53,101 nucleotides of DNA from an uncultured Oscillospiraceae bacterium (GTDB taxonomy: Bacteria; Bacillota; Clostridia; Oscillospirales; Acutalibacteraceae). Position 1 is the stretch's first letter, and each line of letters starts with the position of its first letter. Under the pieces are notes generated by a model. It had not been told where the DNA came from. It made no database searches and saw only the letters and a program-made list of their open reading frames with translations. The DNA lies in contig CAUGOD010000021.1 in assembly GCA_959601025.1 (NCBI GenBank), positions 1 to 53,101 on the forward strand, read 5' to 3'. This document shows positions 1 through 7,822 of the stretch, piece after piece. Both the position numbers and the translations under genes were made by a program.

Positions 1-75
1 TTTCCTACATCAGGGGGGATTTTGTCTATTGTCCGTTTTTGCTGGTTCGGTTCACCTACGACGGGAGGCTTTGTC

Positions 76-366
76 ATGGCAGGAAAAAAGGGGATGCGGC
101 ATTACCCGGAAGAATTCCAACAGATGGTACAGACAGAGCATGAAGAAGGGGCGGGGATTCGAGAGCTAAGCCGGAAATATGGGGTAAGTAAATACGCGGT
201 GGAAAGCTGGTGCGGGTTGCGCCGTGAGGTAGAACTGCGGCATGCCACACCATTGCCGAAAGGGCGGCCAAGAAAAGAAGCGGGAACGCAGGAGCAACGC
301 ATAAGGCGATTGGAAATGGAAAACGAGCTGCTGCGAAATTTTCTGTCAGCCGTTGGAAGAAGGTGA
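76..366 (+). CDS. IS3-family transposase OrfA (helix-turn-helix)
   Basis: This 96-residue protein should be the DNA-binding OrfA of an IS3-family transposase. It binds the element ends alone or as the N-terminal half of the OrfAB fusion. Residues 8-40 carry a helix-turn-helix (around IRELSRKYGVSKYAVESW), followed by a basic stretch and a leucine-rich coiled coil near the end (RRLEMENELLRNFL), as expected for this family. I chose the ATG at 76 because GGGAGG lies 7 bases upstream; an earlier in-frame start would have no ribosome binding site. The stop overlaps the GTG of OrfB, and OrfB is in the -1 phase, the usual arrangement for fusion by ribosomal frameshifting. Confidence 0.85.
   Translation: MAGKKGMRHYPEEFQQMVQTEHEEGAGIRELSRKYGVSKYAVESWCGLRREVELRHATPLPKGRPRKEAGTQEQRIRRLEMENELLRNFLSAVGRR
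336..342 (+). other. Candidate -1 frameshift heptamer A AAT TTT
   Basis: In the OrfA frame the codons read CGA AAT TTT CTG, so positions 336-342 form X XXY YYZ. The -1 frame is open from here into OrfB (AAA TTT TCT GTC AGC CGT TGG AAG AAG GTG), so a slip would give an in-frame OrfAB fusion. A downstream stimulatory structure was not established. Confidence 0.45.
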
Positions 367-1217
367 AGCCTCGGCTGAAATACCGGTTAATCAGGCAATG
401 TGTGGGTAAATACCCTGTATGTGAAATGTGCGCTTTCTTCGGCGTCTCGCGTAGCGGTTATTACCGCTATTTGAAACACGAAAATGAGCCGGACAAGGAC
501 GACTGGCTGGCCGGGGCGATCGCCGAGTGCCAGGAGAGCCGGGGCAAAATCCACGGCTATCGCTATGTCCACTTATGGTTGGAACGGTACAAAGGGATTC
601 GCCGCAATCCCAAGACTGTTCTTCGCGTGATGCGCAAATACGGGTTGCTCAGCGAGGTGCGGCGCAAACGCTGGCAGGGCTGCGGGCAATCCATCCACCG
701 CTATGCGAATCTACTGAGCCGCCATTTTAAAGCGGAGCGTCCAAACCAGAAATGGGTAACCGATATATCGTACATCCCAACGGCACAGGGCTTTCTCTAC
801 CTATCCATTATCCGGGATTTGTTTGACAACAGCATCATCGCTTACCAGACAAGCCGTCAACAAACGGTTTCGCTGGTTCTGGATACCATTCATTCCGCTA
901 TGGCAAAAGAAAAGGTCGCCGGGAGCCTCTACCTCCACAGCGACCAAGGCTTTCAATACACCTCCGGGGCATATTTCAACCTAACCCAAGAATACGGCAT
1001 TACTCCCTCTATGTCAAGACGCGGCAACCCCTATGACAATGCTTTAGCTGAAAATTTCTTCTCTATGCTCAAATCCGAGTGTATTTCCCGTCAGAAAATC
1101 CAGTCCTTTGATCAGGCCCGGCAACTCATCGACGACTATATCCATTTTTATAATTTTGAGCGTTTTCAATTGAAATACCGTCTGACTCCCTTTCAAATAC
1201 GGAGCCAGACGGCGTAA
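363..1217 (+). CDS. IS3-family transposase OrfB (DDE integrase core)
   Basis: This 284-residue frame is the catalytic half of the transposase, with an RNase H-like rve fold that joins DNA strands during copy-out/paste-in transposition. The DDE triad is visible: the first Asp in WVTDISYIP (about residue 131), the second in LHSDQGFQY (about 192), and the Glu in NPYDNALAENFF (about 228), at the expected spacing. An N-terminal HTH_21-like segment precedes it. The GTG start overlaps the OrfA stop (GTGA), so it may be translated by coupling or only as the frameshift product. There is no internal stop, so the protein should be functional. Confidence 0.9.
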   Translation: MKPRLKYRLIRQCVGKYPVCEMCAFFGVSRSGYYRYLKHENEPDKDDWLAGAIAECQESRGKIHGYRYVHLWLERYKGIRRNPKTVLRVMRKYGLLSEVRRKRWQGCGQSIHRYANLLSRHFKAERPNQKWVTDISYIPTAQGFLYLSIIRDLFDNSIIAYQTSRQQTVSLVLDTIHSAMAKEKVAGSLYLHSDQGFQYTSGAYFNLTQEYGITPSMSRRGNPYDNALAENFFSMLKSECISRQKIQSFDQARQLIDDYIHFYNFERFQLKYRLTPFQIRSQTA

Positions 1218-1314
1218 TTTCTCGTTATTCTACGACTGGCTTTTCTCTTTTCTGTCTATTCCCTCTGGTCCGGTTCAAAAAGCGCCGGCGGCTTTTCACA
1301 GGTATTCGGGCTGT

Positions 1315-2634
1315 TTAGACCAGCACGGCGTCGCATACGCCGTCCTTGTGGCCGGTGATCCGCACCTGCACGGCGTCGCCGGGCACGGCGGCGTCCTCCG
1401 GCGCCGAAACCAGGGCGGAAAAATAGGTGGGGGTATACCCCTCCAGCCGCCCGCCGCCCGCGCGGGTTTCGAGCAGTACCTCGGTTTCCCGGCCGACCCA
1501 CCGGTCGAGGTACGCGTCCCGCAGGAGGTCGCAGGCGGCGATCATCGCCCGGCTCCGCCTGGCCTTCTCCCCGCCGGGGATTTGTCCCTCCGCCCTGGCG
1601 GCCACGGTGCCGGGCCGGACGGAATAAGCGAACACATGGGCCCGGGAGAAGCCGACCTTTTTCACAAAGGCCAGCGATTCTTCAAACTCCATCGGGGTCT
1701 CCCCCGGGAACCCGACCATCACGTCGGTGGTCAGGGCGCAGTCGGGAAAGCGTTCCCGCAGCGCGGCGCAGACGGCGAGATATTCCTCCGGCGTATAATG
1801 CCGGTTCATTCGCTTCAGGGTGGCGGCGCAGCCGCTCTGGAGGGAGAGATGGAACTGTGGGCAGAGCTTTTCCTGCGCGGCCAGACGGTCGATCACCGCC
1901 GGGGTGAGCATATCCGGCTCCAGCGATCCCAGCCGTACCCGGCGGACGCCCTCCACCCTGCAGGCGGTCTCCACGGCGTCGCAGAGGGTCAGCCCCAGAT
2001 CCTGCCCGTAGGCCGTCAGGTTGATGCCGACCAGCACGACCTCGACATATCCCTTTTCCGCCAGCCCCCGCAGCTCTGTTTCCAGCTCGTCCAGCGGCTT
2101 GGAGCGCACCCGGCCGCGGGCGTAGGGGATGATGCAGTAGGAGCAGAACCGGTCGCAGCCGTCCTCGATTTTGACAAAGGCGCGGGTTCGGCCCTGGAAT
2201 TCGTCGATCGTCAGCGGCTCGAAGGCTTTCTCATGGGCGGGGATGTCCACGATCCGCTGCCGGCGGATCAGGAAATCGTGCAGGTGACGGGGAAGCTGCC
2301 GTCTGGCCGCGTTGCCCAGCACGATGTCGGCTTCCCCGAAGCTCTCCGCGATTTCCGGAAAGGCCTGGGGCATGCAGCCGGTAAGGACCAGGACGGCGTG
2401 AGGATATTCCCGCCGGCACCGGCGGAGGAGCTGCCGCAGCTTCCGGTCGCTTTCCCCTGTGACGGTGCAGGAATTGATCACGATCGCCGCGTCCTGCATG
2501 GCGGCCCGAACCTCCGGGGAGCCGCTGAACAGTTCTTCGGAGGTTGCATAGCCTTCGGCTTCCATCAGCGCCCGCATGGCCTGCGTTTCATATTGATTGA
2601 CTTTGCAGCCGAGAGTGTGAAAATATACCGTCAT
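1315..2634 (-). CDS. mtaB: tRNA t6A37 methylthiotransferase MtaB
   Basis: A 439-residue radical-SAM methylthiotransferase that converts t6A37 of ANN-decoding tRNAs to ms2t6A. The N-terminal UPF0004 domain starts MTVYFHTLGCKVNQYET with its cluster-binding Cys residues (GCKVN, NSCTVT, TGCMPQ). The radical SAM motif CDRFCSYC (CxxxCxxC) is at about residue 145, and a TRAM domain ends the protein. GCKVNQYET is more typical of MtaB than of MiaB. I chose the ATG at 2634 over one 13 codons upstream because it begins exactly at the conserved family N-terminus. It faces the HPr-like gene across a divergent promoter region and is followed by the IS element. Confidence 0.9.
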   Translation of the reverse strand: MTVYFHTLGCKVNQYETQAMRALMEAEGYATSEELFSGSPEVRAAMQDAAIVINSCTVTGESDRKLRQLLRRCRREYPHAVLVLTGCMPQAFPEIAESFGEADIVLGNAARRQLPRHLHDFLIRRQRIVDIPAHEKAFEPLTIDEFQGRTRAFVKIEDGCDRFCSYCIIPYARGRVRSKPLDELETELRGLAEKGYVEVVLVGINLTAYGQDLGLTLCDAVETACRVEGVRRVRLGSLEPDMLTPAVIDRLAAQEKLCPQFHLSLQSGCAATLKRMNRHYTPEEYLAVCAALRERFPDCALTTDVMVGFPGETPMEFEESLAFVKKVGFSRAHVFAYSVRPGTVAARAEGQIPGGEKARRSRAMIAACDLLRDAYLDRWVGRETEVLLETRAGGGRLEGYTPTYFSALVSAPEDAAVPGDAVQVRITGHKDGVCDAVLV

Positions 2635-2768
2635 AGGTTTGCGTCTCCCCGTTCCTGAATCGCCGCCGCACAAGACGCGGGAAGGCCGCGCGGCGTAAAA
2701 AATCCGGTTTTCCTGTCTTCCGGCACCGTGGACATAAACGGTTCCCCGGGCGGCGAAAGGCTTTTCAC

Positions 2769-2797
2769 ATTATACTCAAAAGCCCTGCGGATTTCAA
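2769..2797 (-). promoter_or_regulatory. Sigma-A-type promoter for mtaB
   Basis: Read on the minus strand: TTGAAA, 17-base spacer, TATAAT. It lies about 135 bases upstream of the mtaB start and diverges from the promoter at 2821-2849. Confidence 0.6.
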
Positions 2798-2820
2798 CAC
2801 ACAGTTGGTGGATTCCCCTG

Positions 2821-2849
2821 TTGATTTTTTGGAAGGAAAAGGATATAAT
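2821..2849 (+). promoter_or_regulatory. Sigma-A-type promoter for HPr-like gene
   Basis: TTGATT, 17-base spacer, TATAAT, giving a 5' untranslated region of about 90 bases before the start at 2947. Confidence 0.65.
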
Positions 2850-2946
2850 AAACCGGATAAAACCGGATGCGCGATATTCGCCGGTTTCGATTTGGACGGG
2901 AGCCGCCTTTTCCAACCCGGCGCCCGCACGAAGGGAGGATCTCGGA

Positions 2947-3177
2947 ATGTATAAGGCGATGGTGCGGTTCGACACGGTGGTGGACGCCAAGAAGTTTGTG
3001 AATATCTGTAACAGCGTGCCGTTTGACGTGGATTTGGTATCGGGCCGTTATGTGATCGACGGCAAGTCGATCATGGGGCTGTTCAGTCTGGATCTTTCCA
3101 AGCCGGTCGAATTGCAGGCCGACTGTGAAGAAACGGATGAATTTGTGACGAAGATCGAAGCCTACATCGTTCGTTAA
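2947..3177 (+). CDS. HPr-like protein lacking the phosphorylatable histidine
   Basis: This 76-residue protein has the size and pattern of the PTS phosphocarrier HPr. The region around the regulatory serine is conserved (GKSIMGLFSLDL; Ser41 aligns with HPr Ser46). The active-site segment that normally reads HARPA near residue 15 is instead TVVDAKKF, with no His anywhere nearby. Phosphotransfer from Enzyme I is therefore not expected. A regulatory role like that of B. subtilis Crh, acting through the Ser site with HPr kinase/CcpA, is an inference. The start is supported by GGGAGGAT nine bases upstream. The gene is monocistronic, between its own promoter and a strong terminator. Confidence 0.75.
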   Translation: MYKAMVRFDTVVDAKKFVNICNSVPFDVDLVSGRYVIDGKSIMGLFSLDLSKPVELQADCEETDEFVTKIEAYIVR

Positions 3178-3209
3178 ACGCCGAATCGGTGGATCGGCTG
3201 GAAACGCCA

Positions 3210-3250
3210 GGGCCGTACCGGGGAGAAACTCTCCGGTACGGCCCCTTTTT
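3210..3250 (+). terminator. Rho-independent terminator after HPr-like gene
   Basis: A 12-bp GC-rich stem (GGGCCGTACCGG / CCGGTACGGCCC at 3210-3221 and 3233-3244) is followed by TTTTT. Confidence 0.85.
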
Positions 3251-3278
3251 CGGCTTGCGCCGGAGGGCGGTGGGATGC

Positions 3279-4238
3279 TCAGGACACGCTGACATACCCC
3301 GCGTCTGTGATAGCCTGCTTTCCTTCGTCGGACAGCACCCAGTTCAGCAACCGGCGCGTCCTTCCGTTTTCCGATTCATTTTTGCGGATGACCGCATAAA
3401 ATTCATTGAGAAACGGATAGCTCGCGTCCGCAATGGTTTCCGAGGAGGGCGTTACGCCGTCCACCGCCAGCAGCTTCAGGCCGGGCAGGTTATACATGCT
3501 GCTGGCATAGTAATACACGGAATAGCCCAATGCGTTCGCCGTGTTTTCATAGGTGGCCAGTACGTCGATCAGTCCGCCCATCGCGGCGGGATACCGGTCG
3601 GTCGGGGCTTTCATCAGCGGCAGGTCCTTCATCACCAGCTTGACCATCAGCGCCTGAGAACCGGATTTCTCCGGCCGCTGATAGGCTTCGATGGCTTTAT
3701 CCTCGCCGCCGAGCGCCGACCAGTTGGTGATTTTTCCCTGATAAACGTCCTGAATCTGCTGTGTGGTCAGGGAGGCGACGGGATTTCCCTGGTTGGTCAG
3801 GAACACCAGCGCGTCCCGGCCGATGGGGTGGTATTCCAGTTCCACGCCGGATTCCCGGATCTGCTGCTTGATCGACTCGTCCGCCTCATATACCAGCAGC
3901 AGGTCGGCTTCTCTTTGGATCAGGGCCAGATAAGCGTTCGGCGTGGTGGAAAAATCAATCAGGGTGTCGGCCTCCTCGGCCGGCACGCCCAGCAGACGCT
4001 GCACCATCAGCGCGGCCATCGGGATGTTGGCGGTGGAGCCGTCCAGCCGGGGCAGGTTGTTCCGGGTGAACGGCGTGCCGGTCGGCGAGGTTTTGACGGC
4101 GGAGGATGTTTCCGCGTTATCCGACGGCTCGGATAGCGCTGCGCTGCGGCGGCATCCGGAAAAGGGCAGCGAAAGGCAGAGGACGCAGAGGGCGGCGGTT
4201 CCGGCCAGAATACGTTTTTTCGTTTTCTTTCTTTTCAT
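3279..4238 (-). CDS. PstS-type phosphate-binding lipoprotein (orphan)
   Basis: A 319-residue exported lipoprotein with a periplasmic-binding-protein type II fold, most like PstS substrate-binding proteins. The signal peptide ends in a lipobox (LPFSGC, Cys at about residue 29), followed by a Ser/Thr-rich linker. PstS-like stretches include FLTNQGNPV, IYQGKITNW-like VYQGKITNW and RPEKSGSQALM, the last matching the anion-binding loop. No pstCAB genes lie nearby, so it may sense or scavenge rather than feed a local transporter. The start at 4238 is preceded by AAAGGGG; the longer frame lacks a site. It is 34 bases downstream of the WG-repeat lipoprotein on the same strand and probably co-transcribed with it. 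Confidence 0.75.
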   Translation of the reverse strand: MKRKKTKKRILAGTAALCVLCLSLPFSGCRRSAALSEPSDNAETSSAVKTSPTGTPFTRNNLPRLDGSTANIPMAALMVQRLLGVPAEEADTLIDFSTTPNAYLALIQREADLLLVYEADESIKQQIRESGVELEYHPIGRDALVFLTNQGNPVASLTTQQIQDVYQGKITNWSALGGEDKAIEAYQRPEKSGSQALMVKLVMKDLPLMKAPTDRYPAAMGGLIDVLATYENTANALGYSVYYYASSMYNLPGLKLLAVDGVTPSSETIADASYPFLNEFYAVIRKNESENGRTRRLLNWVLSDEGKQAITDAGYVSVS

Positions 4239-4272
4239 GGAAATCCCCTTTCTGATTTTTAAGCGGTAAAGC

Positions 4273-5871
4273 TCAGTCAAGCAAATTTTGGAACCGGGAT
4301 TCCCGATATACCCAGTCGCCGTTGATGTTGACGTATCCCTGATATTGCCCGGTGGTCACCCACAGGTAGTCCTCACAGAGCCGCAGTTCATATTCCCGGA
4401 GACCTTGCAGGGCGGTGGGAAAACGGTGAAACACGGTGTCGGTCAGGGCATTTCCGTCCGCGTCCAGAACGGTGGCTTTCCGGCTGGAATACTCGGGAAA
4501 GGCGATATACCAGTTATGAAATTTCTGGATGGACTCGTAGTACCGGGGCAGCGGCTTCCCGGTTCCGGATTCGGCGTTCATGAAATACATGGCGGTATTC
4601 GTGCTGTTTGAGGAGATGATCGTCGGCCAATTTATCTGGACGATATGGCTGTACTCCGCCGGCAGACCGGCAATGAGCTGGTCGTCGTGATACCACGCGC
4701 CGTTCACACAGCCCTCTTTTTTTACCGGCTGCAGGTTCCGGTCAAGCCGCAGGTTGCTCGCCGATGAGGACCATTCATGAAGCTGAACCTCAAAGGCGAT
4801 CTCCCCCGAGGAATACCACCGTTCGATACGGGCGTAGTCCTTTTCACCGACGATGTTTCCCTGCCGGTCGATAAAGCGCCACCGGCCGTCCGCCATTTCC
4901 ACCCCGGCGTAGTCCCCCATGAACGCGGTAGCGTTGAAATACTGCGGTGGAATCGCCCATTTTCCGTCCGATCCTAGGTAGCCGTACAGCACATTGTTGG
5001 TCAGTATATTGCCGTCGTCGGTGTATTCCTCCCGCGGCCGGTCGGTCGCGCAGACCAGCCAGCCGTCGCCGTCTTCCGGGAAGAGGGGGTAAAAGTCGGC
5101 GGCGTAGCCCTCCAGTGGGATGCGGCTGTTTTCGCCCTTGCGGGGGTTGCAGAAATACTCGTTCCCGTTCGCGTCGACCAGCCGCACCGTATCTCGGCTG
5201 ACGAATTCGATGGACGTGTATACGTTGTGCAGCAGCTGTTCGCCGGTCGCAAGATCGCAAAGCGTAAGCCGGTAGACATACCACGCGGTGACGGGGTGGA
5301 GTTCTCTTTCCAGACAGACGGTCATCATCTTCTGCTCCGAGTGAATGATGGTCCATTCCCCTTTGGCCGACTGCACCTTCTTCCCATCCATGGTGAACAC
5401 ATCGGTGACGTCATCCCTTTTTGCAGTCAGGTATTCGTAGCGTCCTTCGTCGTCGCGTTCGTAGCTATAGGCGAAATATTTTGTGTCCGTCAACGGCTCG
5501 CCCTTTTCGTTGATGAATTTGTACCAGCCTTCGTCGAGGTCGCTTTCCACCTCCGTCTGGACCTTGACCGGCCACAGCATCCGCCCTTCGATGGCCGACA
5601 GCCCTTCGGGCGGCGGCATTCCCTCCGCCGTGAGGTCGGCGGGCGGGATGAATTCCTTTTCCTGCGGCGACGCGGAGGTTGGTACGGTCGGTTTGGTTGT
5701 CCGTGTTTCGGAGGAAAGAGGTTCCCCTTCCGCCGGGGAGGAGACCGTCCGCCGCATCCGACAGGCCGGGAGAAAAAGGCAGAAACCCGCGCACAGCCCC
5801 GCCAGAATCCTCCGGCGCGGCGTCCGTCGGCGCAGGAAACGGCGGATGTTTATATGGTTCATACGATTCAT
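4273..5871 (-). CDS. WG-repeat lipoprotein
   Basis: A 532-residue predicted lipoprotein of unknown function. An Arg-rich N-terminus and hydrophobic core lead to a lipobox (LFLPAC, about residue 37), then a low-complexity Ser/Thr/Pro/Glu linker to about residue 75. The rest holds several degenerate WG (beta) repeats, for example GWYKFINEKG, DGKWAIPPQY, DGRWRFIDRQG and NGDWVYRESRF. WG-repeat proteins of Clostridia are usually surface-exposed and uncharacterised. The start could be 5871 or 5862; GGAGG is close to the first ATG. It is the first gene of a probable two-gene unit with the PstS-like protein, which suggests the two work together at the cell surface. Confidence 0.75.
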   Translation of the reverse strand: MNRMNHINIRRFLRRRTPRRRILAGLCAGFCLFLPACRMRRTVSSPAEGEPLSSETRTTKPTVPTSASPQEKEFIPPADLTAEGMPPPEGLSAIEGRMLWPVKVQTEVESDLDEGWYKFINEKGEPLTDTKYFAYSYERDDEGRYEYLTAKRDDVTDVFTMDGKKVQSAKGEWTIIHSEQKMMTVCLERELHPVTAWYVYRLTLCDLATGEQLLHNVYTSIEFVSRDTVRLVDANGNEYFCNPRKGENSRIPLEGYAADFYPLFPEDGDGWLVCATDRPREEYTDDGNILTNNVLYGYLGSDGKWAIPPQYFNATAFMGDYAGVEMADGRWRFIDRQGNIVGEKDYARIERWYSSGEIAFEVQLHEWSSSASNLRLDRNLQPVKKEGCVNGAWYHDDQLIAGLPAEYSHIVQINWPTIISSNSTNTAMYFMNAESGTGKPLPRYYESIQKFHNWYIAFPEYSSRKATVLDADGNALTDTVFHRFPTALQGLREYELRLCEDYLWVTTGQYQGYVNINGDWVYRESRFQNLLD

Positions 5872-5910
5872 ACGCCTCCGTCTGGCTTGGATTTGGCTTA
5901 ACTTACCTGA

Positions 5911-5938
5911 AATATAGCATAATTCCCGCCAAATGCAA
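5911..5938 (-). promoter_or_regulatory. Possible promoter for the WG lipoprotein/PstS-like unit
   Basis: On the minus strand: TTGCAT, 16-base spacer, TATATT, about 40 bases upstream of the start at 5871. Confidence 0.45.
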
Positions 5939-6280
5939 CTACAGGGCTGTAACTATTTTTTTACAATTTTGTATCCATCCGCCGTTTCCCTTCTTTCAGG
6001 AAGAGGGGGAAAGGCGGCCGGAACCCGCACGTGCGTTTATCCGCGTTTCTCTCCGGCAAAAGCCATAAACCGGGCTTTTCGCGCATAGACTTTCCATGAC
6101 GGCAGGAAGAAATGCCGGCGGTATTTCTCGGCGCCGCCGCAAGCAGACGCTGGTATGAAACCCGGCCGGGCGGCGCTATGGTATATGCGTACATAGGGCA
6201 ATACCCGCGGAATGGCGGCGATAAACCAGCAGACGCGAAAAACGCTTTGTACGCGGAGGAAGACAGCGAAAGGGTGGTTG
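5939..6280 (+). other. Intergenic region, no gene recognised
   Basis: About 340 bases between divergent genes. I see no convincing coding sequence, RNA or clear plus-strand promoter; short frames here do not resemble proteins. Confidence 0.4.
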
Positions 6281-7600
6281 ATGGCAGTGAAGGCAAGGCT
6301 TGAGAGAACAGAGAGAACAGAAAGGACAGAAAGAACGAAGAAAACGGAGAAGAAAAAGGGAAAACGATGGCTGGCGGCGGTCTGCGCGGCGGTTATGACG
6401 GCGTATGCGCTGCCCGTCCGGGCGGATGAGACCGGGGCACAGGTGATCGTGGACGCCGAGTCGGGAGAGACGGCGGCCCAGGCGACCAGCGAGGAAGTGC
6501 CGGTCTGGGCCGCGGCGGACGAGGCCGTCCCGGCCGACGTGTCGGCGCTGGAGGTGGGCGGGAAATCCGCAATCCTGATCGAGCTGTCGAGCGGGCAGGT
6601 GCTGTTTGAGAAGAATCCGCATGAGAAGCTGCCGATCGCGTCGGTCACCAAGGTGATGACCCTGCTGCTGATTATGGAGGCGGAGGCGAACGGGCTGCTG
6701 ACCTTCGACGAACCGGTGACCTGCTCCGCCCACGCGGCTTCGATGGGCGGCTCCCAGATTTGGCTGGAGGAAGGGGAAACCATGACCGTGCACGAGCTGC
6801 TGAAAGCGATCGCGGTGGTTTCCGCCAACGACGCCTGCGCCATGATGGCGGAACGGATCAGCGGCTCGGAGGAAGGCTTCGTGGCGCGGATGAACGAGCG
6901 GGCGGCCGAGCTTGGCATGAACGATACCCTCTTCACCGACTGCTGCGGCCTGGATGAAGCGGCCTATTCCTCCGCCTACGACGTGGCGCTGATGTCCCGG
7001 GAGCTGATGAAGCACCCGAAGATCACCGAATATACCACCATCTGGATGGATACCCTGCGGGACGGCAAATCCCAGCTGGTCAACACCAACAAGCTGGTCC
7101 GGCATTATTCCGGCGCGACCGGCCTGAAGACCGGCACCACCAGCAAGGCCGGGCATTGCCTGTCCGCCACCGCCAGCCGGGAAGGAATGGGGCTGTGCGC
7201 GGTGATCCTCGGCTGTGCTACCACCGACGAGCGCTTCGGCGGCGCGCGGAAGATGCTGGATTACGGGTTCGCCAATTACGCCGTCTATACCCCTCAGGTG
7301 GACGAATCCGCCCTGACCCCGGTCCGGGTGCTCCGGGGCGTGGAGACCGCCGTTCAGCCGCAGATGGACGCGCTTTCCCCCCTCCTAATCAAAAAGGGAC
7401 AGGAAAAGGAGATCACCCAGTCGTTCGAGCTGGCGGAAAACCTGGAAGCGCCGGTCTACGAACGGCAGATCATCGGCAAGCTCACCCTGACTCTGGACGG
7501 AGGCGTGGCGGCGGAGTACGACGTATACGCCGCCCGTGCAGTGGAACGGCTGAGTTTCGGGCGGGCGTTCGCCCGGCTGTTCGCCGCTCTGGTCGCATAA
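6281..7600 (+). CDS. D-alanyl-D-alanine carboxypeptidase (PBP5/DacF type)
   Basis: A 439-residue serine-type D,D-carboxypeptidase (peptidase S11) that trims the terminal D-Ala of peptidoglycan stem peptides outside the membrane. All three active-site motifs are present: SVTK in IASVTKVMT (about residue 125), SAN in VVSANDACAMM (about 185), and KTG in TGLKTGTTSKAGHC (about 285). The C-terminus has the PBP5_C beta domain and ends in an amphipathic helix that could anchor it to the membrane. The N-terminus has an odd tandem Glu-Arg-Thr repeat (ERTERTERTERT) before the signal segment. The start at 6281 has AAAGGGTGG upstream; starts further upstream do not. Confidence 0.88.
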   Translation: MAVKARLERTERTERTERTKKTEKKKGKRWLAAVCAAVMTAYALPVRADETGAQVIVDAESGETAAQATSEEVPVWAAADEAVPADVSALEVGGKSAILIELSSGQVLFEKNPHEKLPIASVTKVMTLLLIMEAEANGLLTFDEPVTCSAHAASMGGSQIWLEEGETMTVHELLKAIAVVSANDACAMMAERISGSEEGFVARMNERAAELGMNDTLFTDCCGLDEAAYSSAYDVALMSRELMKHPKITEYTTIWMDTLRDGKSQLVNTNKLVRHYSGATGLKTGTTSKAGHCLSATASREGMGLCAVILGCATTDERFGGARKMLDYGFANYAVYTPQVDESALTPVRVLRGVETAVQPQMDALSPLLIKKGQEKEITQSFELAENLEAPVYERQIIGKLTLTLDGGVAAEYDVYAARAVERLSFGRAFARLFAALVA

Positions 7601-7753
7601 CAGCCGGAAAGCGGGGGGAGAGGACGGGAGAACAGGAGGACAGACAGGAGACATCGGGAGCAAGCGACCCGCCCATATTTGCGGGCGGATGTCCATATTT
7701 GCTGACTTACCGAAACCGTGCCGGTCGGCGGCGCGGGCCGTATTGACTTACCC

Positions 7754-7782
7754 CGGACAGTATGATAGGTTTACACTATAAT
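7754..7782 (+). promoter_or_regulatory. Possible promoter of the DUF5107 gene
   Basis: TATAAT at 7777-7782 with CGGACA 17 bases upstream (four of six matches to the -35 consensus). A TTGACT at 7743 is too far away to pair with it. Confidence 0.4.
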
Positions 7783-7785
7783 CCC

Positions 7786-7804
7786 ATGCATTCATGCAAT
7801 GCAT
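7786..7804 (+). promoter_or_regulatory. Palindrome at the expected transcription start (operator-like)
   Basis: ATGCATT and AATGCAT form perfect 7-base arms around CATGC, immediately downstream of the -10 box. A repressor bound here would block transcription of the DUF5107 gene. Confidence 0.35.
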
Positions 7805-7822
7805 CTATGAATTATAGTAGAG

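Larger units (their letters stand above)
16..1260 (+). mobile_element. IS3-family insertion sequence (IS150-like), ends unresolved
   Basis: Two overlapping reading frames in the order and phase of IS3-family OrfA and OrfB occupy this stretch. I could not match terminal inverted repeats. The string TGTCTATT occurs near both ends (around 23 and 1253), but in direct orientation, so the boundaries given are approximate. Both frames are open, so the element looks intact. Confidence 0.6.

Noticed and set aside
1..1260. Terminal inverted repeats of the IS
   Set aside because: TGTCTATT near both ends is in direct, not inverted, orientation; no convincing inverted pair was found.
1348..2658. Long plus-strand frame opposite mtaB
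   Set aside because: The GC-rich antisense of a clearly identified radical-SAM gene; no ribosome site and a low-complexity Gly/Arg/Pro translation.
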